The position numbers and the translations under genes are program-made. A stretch of DNA of 64,000 nt from DATAUD01 sp036268455 (GTDB lineage: Bacteria > Verrucomicrobiota > Verrucomicrobiia > Limisphaerales > Palsa-1400): NCBI GenBank assembly GCA_036268455.1, contig DATAUD010000026.1, positions 41,262 through 105,261 on the forward strand, given 5' to 3'. Shown piece by piece: positions 17,452-24,744 of the stretch (position 1 is the first letter of the stretch; each line of letters starts with the position of its first letter). The notes under the pieces are model-generated. The model ran no database searches and was not told where the DNA came from. It saw only the letters and a list, made by a program, of their open reading frames with translations.

Positions 17452-17889
17452 ATGCAGCCAGCGAGTTTTGAAGAAGCGGTAAAAAAAATAGCGGAGGCCG
17501 ACCCCCGTTATCCGATGGACGCCTATTGTTTCGTGCAAGAAGCGTTACAGCACACTCAACGGGCTTTGGGGCGGCACAAAACCGAGGATAAACACGTTGG
17601 CGGCAAGGAGTTGCTGGCGGGCATCCGGGAATATGCCCTGAACTGCTTTGGGCCGATGGTTCTTACCGTTTTTGCGGAATGGGGCATTCATAGTTGTGAG
17701 GATTTCGGTGAAATTGTGTTCAACATGGTCGAACATCATCTATACGCAAAGACCGCAGCCGACAGCCGCAAGGATTTTTCCGGCGTTTATGATTTTGACG
17801 AGGTTTTCGGGAAGCCGTTCCGTCCTTCCAAACCAATTGGGCCATCCCAAAAACGGGACAAGGCCGGGGCCGGCGTAAAGCCGGAGTAG
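17452..17889 (+). CDS. Minf_1886 family protein
   Basis: 145 residues from ATG 17452. Matches the conserved family named after Methylacidiphilum Minf_1886, found mainly in the Planctomycetes-Verrucomicrobia-Chlamydiae group: FEEAVKKIAEADPRYP, AYCFVQEALQHTQ, GGKELLAGIREYAL, FGPMVLTVFAEWGI and FGEIVFNMVEHHL. Soluble and alpha-helical, with no catalytic motif that I can name. The C-terminal 30 residues are low-complexity and basic. Its position between a membrane peptide and a glutaredoxin-lipA pair is suggestive of an operon. Function unknown; a useful taxonomic pointer. Confidence 0.85.
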   Translation: MQPASFEEAVKKIAEADPRYPMDAYCFVQEALQHTQRALGRHKTEDKHVGGKELLAGIREYALNCFGPMVLTVFAEWGIHSCEDFGEIVFNMVEHHLYAKTAADSRKDFSGVYDFDEVFGKPFRPSKPIGPSQKRDKAGAGVKPE

Positions 17890-17945
17890 AGCGTTTCTGA
17901 AAAACCGCTGGCGAGGCACTTCGACCCGCGTTAATCTATCCCCTT

Positions 17946-18191
17946 GTGAAACCGAAGTCGGTCCGCCTTTTTATCAAACCCTGGTGTGGATGGTGCCACG
18001 AAGCCGAAGACTGGCTCGAGGAGCGCGGCATCGCGTACGAGACGCTCGACGTCTCCGCTGAACCCGCCGCCCGCAACGAAATGCGCGAATTGTCCGGCCA
18101 GGGCATGGCGCCGGTGATCGATGTGGATGGCGAGATTCTGGCTGACTTTGACACCGGCCAACTGGCAGCATTCTGGAAGCGATTTGAATGA
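17946..18191 (+). CDS. Glutaredoxin-family protein (CGWC active site)
   Basis: 81 residues from GTG 17946. Thioredoxin fold of the glutaredoxin type: beta strand VRLFIKPWCGWCHEAEDWL with the dithiol CGWC at about residues 14-17, the cis-Pro MAPVIDVDG, and a C-terminal helix. CGWC is not the classical CPYC of Grx1 or the monothiol CGFS of iron-sulfur carriers. Its TGA overlaps the ATG of lipA as ATGA, so the two are translationally coupled. A role in supplying reducing power or repairing the Fe-S clusters of lipoyl synthase is attractive but inferred from position only. Confidence 0.85.
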   Translation: MKPKSVRLFIKPWCGWCHEAEDWLEERGIAYETLDVSAEPAARNEMRELSGQGMAPVIDVDGEILADFDTGQLAAFWKRFE

Positions 18192-19087
18192 GCGCCGCCT
18201 TGAAAAATGCCACCGCCCCTCCCCCGTCCCACCGCCGCCTGCCCGAATGGCTGCGCACACGATTGCCCACTTCGCAAAGTTTCGGGCGAACGCGCGCGTT
18301 GCTGGATGAGTTGAAATTGCACACGGTCTGCGAAAGCGCCAAGTGCCCGAACCATTGGGAATGCTGGAGCAAGGGCACGGCAACTTTCATGATTGCCGGG
18401 GATCATTGCACACGCGCCTGCGGCTTTTGCGCCGTGAGCACCGCCAAACCACTCGCCTTGGAGTCCGACGAACCTGCGCGCGTCGCCGAGGCTACACGAC
18501 GCATGAATCTCAAGCACGTTGTCATCACCGCGGTGGCGCGCGACGACCTGGCTGATGGCGGCGCGGAACATTTCCGGCAAACGATTGAACGCGTCCGCGA
18601 CCTTAATCCCGGCATCGTCATTGAGGTCCTTGTTCCCGACTTTTTGGACCGCGAGGACTCTATCCGTTCGGTGCTGCGAGCGAATCCGCATATTTACAAT
18701 CACAACCTTGAGACCGTCCGCCGCCTCACCCCCTCCGTGCGCCATCGCGCCACTTACGACAGATCGCTCAGCGTGCTGCGCAAGGTCAAAGAGTGGCGCG
18801 GCGATTCCATTCATACGAAATCCGGCATAATGCTCGGGCTTGGTGAAACGGAGGCCGAACTTTTGCAAGCGATGGAAGACTTGCGCGGCGCCCGTTGCGA
18901 CATTCTTACGCTAGGCCAATATTTGCAACCTACATTGCGGCACCTTCCGGTGGTGGAGTTTGTTGCGCCAGAGTCATTTGCGCATTACAAGGGATTGGCT
19001 GAGAAAATGGGATTCGTCCATGTCGCCAGCGGCCCGATGGTGCGCAGTTCCTACCACGCCGACGAATTCACGCCGCCGGTTTTTTAA
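18188..19087 (+). CDS. lipA: Lipoyl synthase
   Basis: 299 residues. Radical-SAM enzyme that inserts two sulfurs into octanoyl groups on carrier proteins, giving lipoate for 2-oxoacid dehydrogenases and the glycine cleavage system. Both Fe-S sites are present: the auxiliary cluster motif CESAKCPNHWECW (about 50-62) and the radical-SAM motif CTRACGFCAV (about 77-86). Also typical are the EVLVPDF, NHNLETVRRLTPSVR and SGIMLGLGE segments. The ATG overlaps the glutaredoxin stop (ATGA). The 3' end overlaps the convergent TPR gene by 20 bases. No lipB is in the window. Confidence 0.96.
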   Translation: MSAALKNATAPPPSHRRLPEWLRTRLPTSQSFGRTRALLDELKLHTVCESAKCPNHWECWSKGTATFMIAGDHCTRACGFCAVSTAKPLALESDEPARVAEATRRMNLKHVVITAVARDDLADGGAEHFRQTIERVRDLNPGIVIEVLVPDFLDREDSIRSVLRANPHIYNHNLETVRRLTPSVRHRATYDRSLSVLRKVKEWRGDSIHTKSGIMLGLGETEAELLQAMEDLRGARCDILTLGQYLQPTLRHLPVVEFVAPESFAHYKGLAEKMGFVHVASGPMVRSSYHADEFTPPVF

Positions 19088-20246
19088 GCCCAAGGTCCTT
19101 TTCGTAGGCGTCCAACGTCTTGGGAGCGGAGGCGACTCCGGAATTCAATTCCTGGCGCAATCCGGCCAAACGGCGGTTCGCGACTTCCGCATGGCTGCTC
19201 TTCGGAAATTTTTCGATGATCCGCCTCAAGGCTTTCCTTGCGTTCTCCTCATCGCGGGCGACCTGAATGTGCAATGTCGCCAATAAATTGAGCCAGCGCG
19301 CAACGTGTTTTGACGTTTCGCCGGGAACGGAAATAAGTTGTTCAATCTGGTCCACCGCCAGATCAAGCCGTTGAAACTGCTCGGCATAAAGGACCGCCAG
19401 TTTTTCGCGCGTTTCGGTATCGGTCGGATATTTTTCAAGCTGCCTGACGTACTGCGCGGCGGCATCATCCGGATCGAGGGCCGCAATCTCGCCGGGCGAC
19501 GCGGTGGAAAGGCCAATGTTCTGTTCACCAGGGCGAACTTCAAATTTGGCATTTTCTCGAAACTCTCGCGTGGCCGCGACATCCGCCAGTCGCGCAATCC
19601 GTTGTTCAGCAGCGTGGGAAAATTGGGAATCGGGATATGTCACTACGATTCGTTCGAGCGCCGCGCGGGCCGCCTCGACATTGCGGCCAAATTGCAATTG
19701 CCAGTCAGCCAAAGTATGCAAGGCGGTGGCTGCCTGCTGCGGCGTCACGTCCGGCTGGCCGAGCAATTCGTTGATTGTCGCCTCCGCCGCGGGCACGTCA
19801 TGCAGGTCTTCTGCCTGGATAGTCGCCAGTAACATCATACCTGGGATGTCTCCGGGAAATTTTGCCAGTTGTTTGTAGATTTCCGAGATTGCCTCCTGAT
19901 GCAAGCCTTTCATGCGTTTGGCGGTGGCGATGAAATAGAACGGCTTCGCGTCCGGCTCCTCACTTCCACCCGTAAAAATGCTGGTGAGCGGGGTGAGAAT
20001 GAAGTCCGCGACGGTTGGTGTCCACATGAGGCCGACAATAACAGCCGGGAGCAAGGCAAAGAGCAGCACGCGGGGCTCGTGCAGGAAAATGACCAGCAGC
20101 ATGAGCAGAGCAAGGATTCCTGTGGCGATCCACTTAATTATCAACATTCGCCTGTCGTCGCTGCGCGCAAACGAGCGGTAGCCGTAGCCGGCGAGGGCTG
20201 CCAGCACCAGAATGGCGCAAAGCGTATCGAATAAATGGCCCCACAT
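19068..20246 (-). CDS. Membrane-anchored TPR-repeat protein
   Basis: 392 residues. Three N-terminal hydrophobic helices (about 5-22, 36-57, 62-80: LCAILVLAALAGYGYR, WIATGILALLMLLVIFL, VLLFALLPAVIVGLMW) are followed by a long soluble region of helical tetratricopeptide-like repeats (IYKQLAKFPGDIPGMMLLA, LERIVVTYPDSQFSHAAEQ, YVRQLEKYPTDTETREKLA, LRRIIEKFPKSSHAEVANR). Such proteins usually act as scaffolds. It is the last gene of the hsp20-lon-LolA-like group, ten bases after the previous stop, and its tail overlaps lipA by 20 bases. No enzymatic motif; specific role unknown. Confidence 0.8.
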   Translation of the reverse strand: MWGHLFDTLCAILVLAALAGYGYRSFARSDDRRMLIIKWIATGILALLMLLVIFLHEPRVLLFALLPAVIVGLMWTPTVADFILTPLTSIFTGGSEEPDAKPFYFIATAKRMKGLHQEAISEIYKQLAKFPGDIPGMMLLATIQAEDLHDVPAAEATINELLGQPDVTPQQAATALHTLADWQLQFGRNVEAARAALERIVVTYPDSQFSHAAEQRIARLADVAATREFRENAKFEVRPGEQNIGLSTASPGEIAALDPDDAAAQYVRQLEKYPTDTETREKLAVLYAEQFQRLDLAVDQIEQLISVPGETSKHVARWLNLLATLHIQVARDEENARKALRRIIEKFPKSSHAEVANRRLAGLRQELNSGVASAPKTLDAYEKDLGLKKPAA

Positions 20247-20256
20247 AAGGGAGAAG

Positions 20257-21015
20257 TTATTCGTTTATATCAAACTTCAGCTCAGTCCGCAAATCCGTTT
20301 TATAGTCGCGAATATTCATCCTCTCCAACCGCCAGCGACCATTGACCTTTTTGAAACTTCCCCCCTGCAAAGAAAATTCCTTAACAATCTGCCCGTTCGC
20401 ATCGTAAGCCTTGGCGATCAGCAAACCGAAGGATTCCTGGTCAATGAAAGATGTGACGCGGACAATTCCGCGCCCGCCGGGATTGCTGCTCTCCAAAACG
20501 TAACAAGCGCGCGTCAGCCGTGTTTGATTCGGCAAACGCTTCTGTTGCGGCCAGTGCAAAAACTCCAGCCCTAAGTCGTCCGGCGAAAAAGCGGAGCCGG
20601 CAAAGGGAGCGTCCGTGCTCGTCGCCGGCATTGCCGAGGGTTTGGGCAATTGGCCATCGGGGGTGGCGGCCTGCGAAAAAAGATACTGGTTCGGCCCGTT
20701 GGTGTTGTGAACTATGAGCAATAATTCAGCGTTGATGCCGGCGGCCGACGAAGTCTTGTACTCAGTTTCCCAAGTCGCCCCTTTCAGCGTGACGCGGCAG
20801 ACGATGGGAACTCGCGTTACGTCTTTTCCGTGGCGGGTGATCAGAGTTCCGTGAATCTCGGAGTTTTCTTCCGGCTCGGCGGAGCGGATGCGTTCCGCCA
20901 GTTCCGCGCCGGACATCGTTGTCTCTGCCGCATGCGCAAAACGGGCGCCGAAAACCAAAGGCATGACCAGAATCGCAACGAGCTTTTGCGCCCGTAGTCT
21001 TAATCTCTTGATCAT
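20257..21015 (-). CDS. Outer-membrane lipoprotein-sorting (LolA-like) protein
   Basis: 252 residues from ATG 21015 (MIKRLRLRAQKLVAILVMPL, signal peptide ending near AHA|AE). The mature part matches the LolA-like 'outer membrane lipoprotein-sorting protein' group: a curved beta sheet with YKTSSAAGINAELLLIVHN and a C-terminal half with SPDDLGLEFLHWPQQKRL, RACYVLESSNPGG and VKEFSLQGGSFKKVNGRWRL. Expected in the periplasm, where it would hold lipidated or hydrophobic cargo. The ATG overlaps the lon stop as ATGA, so its synthesis is tied to that of the protease. True LolA is shorter, about 200 residues, so this is a relative and not the canonical carrier. Confidence 0.82.
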   Translation of the reverse strand: MIKRLRLRAQKLVAILVMPLVFGARFAHAAETTMSGAELAERIRSAEPEENSEIHGTLITRHGKDVTRVPIVCRVTLKGATWETEYKTSSAAGINAELLLIVHNTNGPNQYLFSQAATPDGQLPKPSAMPATSTDAPFAGSAFSPDDLGLEFLHWPQQKRLPNQTRLTRACYVLESSNPGGRGIVRVTSFIDQESFGLLIAKAYDANGQIVKEFSLQGGSFKKVNGRWRLERMNIRDYKTDLRTELKFDINE

Positions 21016-23411
21016 GCGGAAGTCAGCGCAAGAGGGATCATCTGGGAAATGTTTCCCACGAAATGGGCCTTTATCTTGCTCCGTACTTCCACCGGCACTT
21101 CCAACCAATCGTTGCGGTTTTGATCCGGCAGAATGACATGCTTGAGGCCGGACCGGGCCGCCGCCAGTACCTTCTCCTTGATCCCTCCGACCCTCAAAAC
21201 CCGGCCGCGCAAGCTGATTTCTCCCGTCATCGCAACATCCGAACGGATCTTGCGCTTTGTCAACAGGGACACCAGCGCCGCCACAATGGTCAGGCCAGCG
21301 CTCGGACCGTCCTTCGGCGTGGCGCCGGCGGGCACATGGATGTGGATGTCCCGCTTATCGTAATCGGTCATATCGATCTTCAGCGATTCGGCGCGATTGC
21401 GCAGGAAACTTAAGGCTGTTTGGGCGCTTTCCTTCATCACCTCGCCCAACGACCCGGTGAGAATCAGCGAGCCTTTGCCGGGCATCCGAGTGGCTTCGAT
21501 GAATAGGATTTCCCCGCCCACGGGCGTCCATGCAAGGCCAATGGCGATCCCATGCTCCAAGATGCGTTCGGCGGCTTCCGGCGTGACAGGAGGCGGCCCC
21601 AAATAACCATGCAACATGCCGGGCGTGATCGTCAGCGGCTTTTGCTGACTTTTCCGTCCGACAATCTTGCGAGCGGCCTTTCGTGTCAGCGCGGCGATTT
21701 CACGGTCCAGTTGGCGCACTCCGGCTTCGCGCGTGTATTCCTCAATAACGTGGCGCAATGTTGCGTCCGGGAAGCGGACCAGTTTTTTCTTCAGGCCGTG
21801 CTCCTCCAATTGGCGAGGCACCAAATAGCGTCTGGCAATCTGCACTTTCTCCGCCGCTGTGTAACTGGGCAATTCGATGACCTCAAGGCGGTCCCGCAAG
21901 GCGGGGTGAACCGGATCAAGCCAATTGGCCGTGGTCAGAAATAAAACCCGCGAGAGGTCGTAGGGAACATCCAGGTAATGGTCCACGAAAGCGTTGTTTT
22001 GCGTCGGATCCAGCACCTCCAGCAAGGCCGATGCCGGGTCACCGCGAAAATCGGAGCCTACCTTGTCCAATTCGTCCAGCAGGATGACCGGGTTGCTGGA
22101 TTCCACTCGGCGCAACGTCTGGATGATTCTTCCCGGAAGCGCGCCGACATAGGTGCGGCGATGCCCGCGAATCTCCGCTTCGTCGCGCATTCCGCCCAGC
22201 GAAATGCGGGCAAATTTACGCCCAAGCGCCTCGGCAACGCTCTTGCCCAGGGACGTTTTTCCAACGCCTGGCGGGCCGACAAGGCAAAGAATCGGGCCCT
22301 TGAGTTGCTGCTTGAGTTTGATGACGGCCAGGAATTCCAGCAGCCGGTCCTTTACTTTGTGCAAACCGAAATGCTGCTGGTCAAGCAAACGCCCGGCATC
22401 CGCAAGGTCCAGCTTGTCCTCTGTAAATTTGGTCCATGGCAGGTTGATCAGCCAATCCAGGTAGTTCCGCGTCATCGTGTATTCGGCGACAGCGGCGGGC
22501 ATTTGCTGCAAGCGGTCCAGTTCCTTGAGCGCGATTTTTTTGGGTTCCTCCGGCAGGTTATTCTGGTCGATCTGCTCGCGAAGTTCCTTTGCTTCGGCCG
22601 CTCCCGGCTCGATTTCACCCAACTCGCGCTGGATGGCGCGGATTTGTTCGCGGAGGAAAAAATCGCGCTGGTTCTTCGACATCGAGGTGACGACCTCGTT
22701 CTGGATTTTTGATCCAAGCCGCAACACTTCAAGCTCCCGGCTCAATAACGGCAGCAAACGGGTGAGACGATCCTTCACCGACGGCATTTCAAGGAGATGC
22801 TGGCGCTCTTCCAGGCTGAGATTCAAATTCGCCGCGATCAAATCGGAAAGCTTCCCGGCGTCTTCCGTGTTCAGCGCCGCGACTTTCACCTGGTCCGCCA
22901 GCGCGGGAGAGAGCTTGATGATCTCCTGAAATTCGCGTTCCGCATTTCGCGTCAGCGCAGTCAACTCAAGGGAATCATCCGCCGCATCCTTGAACTTCTC
23001 GGTGCGCGCGATGAGATAGGGCGATTGCGAAGAATATTCAATGATTCGGAAGCGGCGCAGTCCTTCGACGAGCACGCGCACGGTGCCATCGGGAAATTTA
23101 AGCATCTTGAGAACGCGCCCGGCGCACCCATGCGTATGCAGTTCCTCGGGAGTGGGATTTTCGACTTCCGAATTGCGCTGCAACACCAATCCCAGGAAAC
23201 GGTCCCCGGCAACCACGTCGTCAATCAAACGAATGCTCTGCGGCGTTTCGACCAGCAACGGAGTCACCGTGCCCGGAAAAATGACGATGTCGGACAGACC
23301 CAGAATTGGGAGCGCCTCTGGCAATGACTTGGACCAAGCCTTGGTGCCGGCGGCATCCGGCGTTCCACCAGCGCCCAGTATGCTGATGAATTCAGTTTCC
23401 GGTGTGGTCAT
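21012..23411 (-). CDS. lon: ATP-dependent protease Lon (endopeptidase La)
   Basis: 799 residues, normal for LonA. N-terminal substrate-binding LAN domain (about 30-225), coiled linker, AAA+ module with Walker A GPPGVGKTSLGKSVAEALG and Walker B NPVILLDELDKV, then the Ser-Lys protease domain with catalytic Ser in TPKDGPSAGLT and Lys in VGGIKEKVLAA. Degrades misfolded and regulatory proteins in the cytoplasm. It lies 17 bases after an hsp20 gene and overlaps the LolA-like gene, so heat-shock type regulation of the whole operon is likely, though no CIRCE or clear sigma-32 site was found. Confidence 0.97.
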   Translation of the reverse strand: MTTPETEFISILGAGGTPDAAGTKAWSKSLPEALPILGLSDIVIFPGTVTPLLVETPQSIRLIDDVVAGDRFLGLVLQRNSEVENPTPEELHTHGCAGRVLKMLKFPDGTVRVLVEGLRRFRIIEYSSQSPYLIARTEKFKDAADDSLELTALTRNAEREFQEIIKLSPALADQVKVAALNTEDAGKLSDLIAANLNLSLEERQHLLEMPSVKDRLTRLLPLLSRELEVLRLGSKIQNEVVTSMSKNQRDFFLREQIRAIQRELGEIEPGAAEAKELREQIDQNNLPEEPKKIALKELDRLQQMPAAVAEYTMTRNYLDWLINLPWTKFTEDKLDLADAGRLLDQQHFGLHKVKDRLLEFLAVIKLKQQLKGPILCLVGPPGVGKTSLGKSVAEALGRKFARISLGGMRDEAEIRGHRRTYVGALPGRIIQTLRRVESSNPVILLDELDKVGSDFRGDPASALLEVLDPTQNNAFVDHYLDVPYDLSRVLFLTTANWLDPVHPALRDRLEVIELPSYTAAEKVQIARRYLVPRQLEEHGLKKKLVRFPDATLRHVIEEYTREAGVRQLDREIAALTRKAARKIVGRKSQQKPLTITPGMLHGYLGPPPVTPEAAERILEHGIAIGLAWTPVGGEILFIEATRMPGKGSLILTGSLGEVMKESAQTALSFLRNRAESLKIDMTDYDKRDIHIHVPAGATPKDGPSAGLTIVAALVSLLTKRKIRSDVAMTGEISLRGRVLRVGGIKEKVLAAARSGLKHVILPDQNRNDWLEVPVEVRSKIKAHFVGNISQMIPLALTSA

Positions 23412-23428
23412 TCCCCTGGTTCCCTGGT

Positions 23429-23833
23429 TTAATCATCGCTGACAGTGATCGTGCGGGGGCTGACGGGAGTGGAAACGAAAGGCACATCAATGCGAAGGAA
23501 ACCATTTTGATAGACCGCCTTTCCGAGCGACAAATCGCAACCCTCCGGCACATCAATGACCCGTCCAAAGGCGCCGTAATTGATCTCCATCACAAGAAAT
23601 TTGCACTGGGCCGGGCGGCAGCCGTCCGGCCTCTGGCCGCTGATATGAAGTCTGTTGCCTTCGACAGTCAATTCCAGGTTTTCGCGTTGCATGCCTGCCA
23701 ATTCGACTTTTATGACGAGGCCGGAATCGGTGCAATAGACATCAATGTTGGGAGCCCAATGGGTGTCGTGGTCTTTTGCTATCGCGATTCGGCGTTTGGA
23801 AAATTGCAATGAGGCGGAGTTCATTTTTTGCAT
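23429..23833 (-). CDS. Small heat-shock protein, Hsp20/alpha-crystallin family
   Basis: 134 residues. ATP-independent holdase that keeps unfolding proteins soluble for later refolding or degradation. The alpha-crystallin domain covers about 25-125, with APNIDVYCTDSGLVIKVELAG, NRLHISGQRP and a GxLxI-type ending (NGFLRIDVPF). The segment GCRPAQCKFLVMEINYGAFGR carries two cysteines close together, which is not usual for the family. Start ATG 23833; ATG 23824 is an alternative. First gene of the operon with lon. Confidence 0.9.
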   Translation of the reverse strand: MQKMNSASLQFSKRRIAIAKDHDTHWAPNIDVYCTDSGLVIKVELAGMQRENLELTVEGNRLHISGQRPDGCRPAQCKFLVMEINYGAFGRVIDVPEGCDLSLGKAVYQNGFLRIDVPFVSTPVSPRTITVSDD

Positions 23834-23848
23834 GGTGTAACGGGAGAA

Positions 23849-23876
23849 ATTATCTCATCGAGGTGGGTTCTGCAAG
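23849..23876 (-). promoter_or_regulatory. Possible promoter of the hsp20-lon operon
   Basis: On the minus strand CTTGCA (23876-23871), a 16-base spacer, and GATAAT (23854-23849), 15 bases before the hsp20 ATG. It matches a sigma-70 -10 box well and the -35 box partly; it is not a clear sigma-32 site. Confidence 0.35.
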
Positions 23877-23905
23877 TTTCAGTAGGGTGTGTTTTCTTTG
23901 GCGAG

Positions 23906-24112
23906 TTAGTTTTGTTTCACCAGTATTGTCGGGCGCCGGCCCTTTCGTGCGCTGAACACAATGGAACCTTTGGCGCCGGTTCCAGTCGGCGCACTGCAAC
24001 CGCAGTGTGTGTCCCGCTCAAAACTGAACGCCCGCCGGCGTAGTTTGGTTCGCAGGAAAATTCCAGCGGTGGCCGCGACAATCACAAGCGCCGTTATTTG
24101 TTGCCAATCCAT
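23906..24112 (-). CDS. Small single-pass membrane protein with a CGC motif
   Basis: 68 residues. A hydrophobic helix at the N-terminus (ITALVIVAATAGIFL) is followed by a basic stretch and DTHCGCSAP, then a conserved-looking tail GSIVFSARKGRRPTILVKQN. The layout (short helix, then a Cys pair) recalls the FeoB-associated Cys-rich membrane proteins, but no feo gene is near, so I leave it unnamed. It is on the same strand as, and upstream of, hsp20. The coding pattern and a compact layout suggest a real gene. Confidence 0.6.
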   Translation of the reverse strand: MDWQQITALVIVAATAGIFLRTKLRRRAFSFERDTHCGCSAPTGTGAKGSIVFSARKGRRPTILVKQN

Positions 24113-24245
24113 AATTGTAACATAGCGCGTTGGCGGCGGAGCGCAACTGGATGTTTTGAAACAGAAAAAAGGACTCCCACGCCCGGCGCGATCATCCTGC
24201 CCCTTCTTTCCAGTCTAAAAGGCGGGGTTTAGAGAGAAAACGGCC

Positions 24246-24533
24246 CTATTTCTTGGCTTTTGCCTTGCCTTTGGTTTCTGTGGCCAGGCGGTAGGTCAGG
24301 GTCTTGTTGCGGCGAACGGAGCCGGAGTATTTCCTGGCCCATTCGCGATTGGCGATGGCGTGCTTCAAGCAGTGCCAGGCCGTGACCTTGGGTTCGCCAC
24401 AGATGACGCAGCGGCCTTCCTTGGCCCGGCGAAGCTGCCATTTCTGCTGTCTGGAGATAGGCAATTCCGTAAATTCGTCAACAATTTTTTTCCGCGTATA
24501 AGTGCTAGTATTTTTCTTTTGTCCTTTTTTCAT
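24246..24533 (-). CDS. Small basic protein with a CxxC-type zinc knuckle
   Basis: 95 residues from ATG 24533 (MKKGQKKNTSTYTRKK); ATG 24551 would add six. Strongly basic. The centre holds RCVICGEPKVTAWHCLKHAI, that is C-x2-C-x9-C-x2-H, suited to bind one zinc. It is flanked by SRQQKWQLRRAKEG and a lysine-rich C-terminus (ETKGKAKAKK). Such a protein would be expected to bind nucleic acid, but I do not recognise a named family. The neighbouring 24552-24744 contains no gene that I can support. Confidence 0.6.
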   Translation of the reverse strand: MKKGQKKNTSTYTRKKIVDEFTELPISRQQKWQLRRAKEGRCVICGEPKVTAWHCLKHAIANREWARKYSGSVRRNKTLTYRLATETKGKAKAKK

Positions 24534-24744
24534 AAATTCGCAGGTCAACATGAATTACATAGACAGCGGCAAAAGGAAAGAAAAAAATGCGCTGTCGCAA
24601 ATAATTTTTTGAAGCGGTGGCCAGTTGACACGCCCTGGACGGAAAGGAGCGCTGGCTGAAAGAAACGCAAAGGCGCAAAAGGAAGTTAAGCGACGTGGCT
24701 TGATTTTCGCGCGCGCGCCAACCATTAGCAAATTTGACCTTTAG

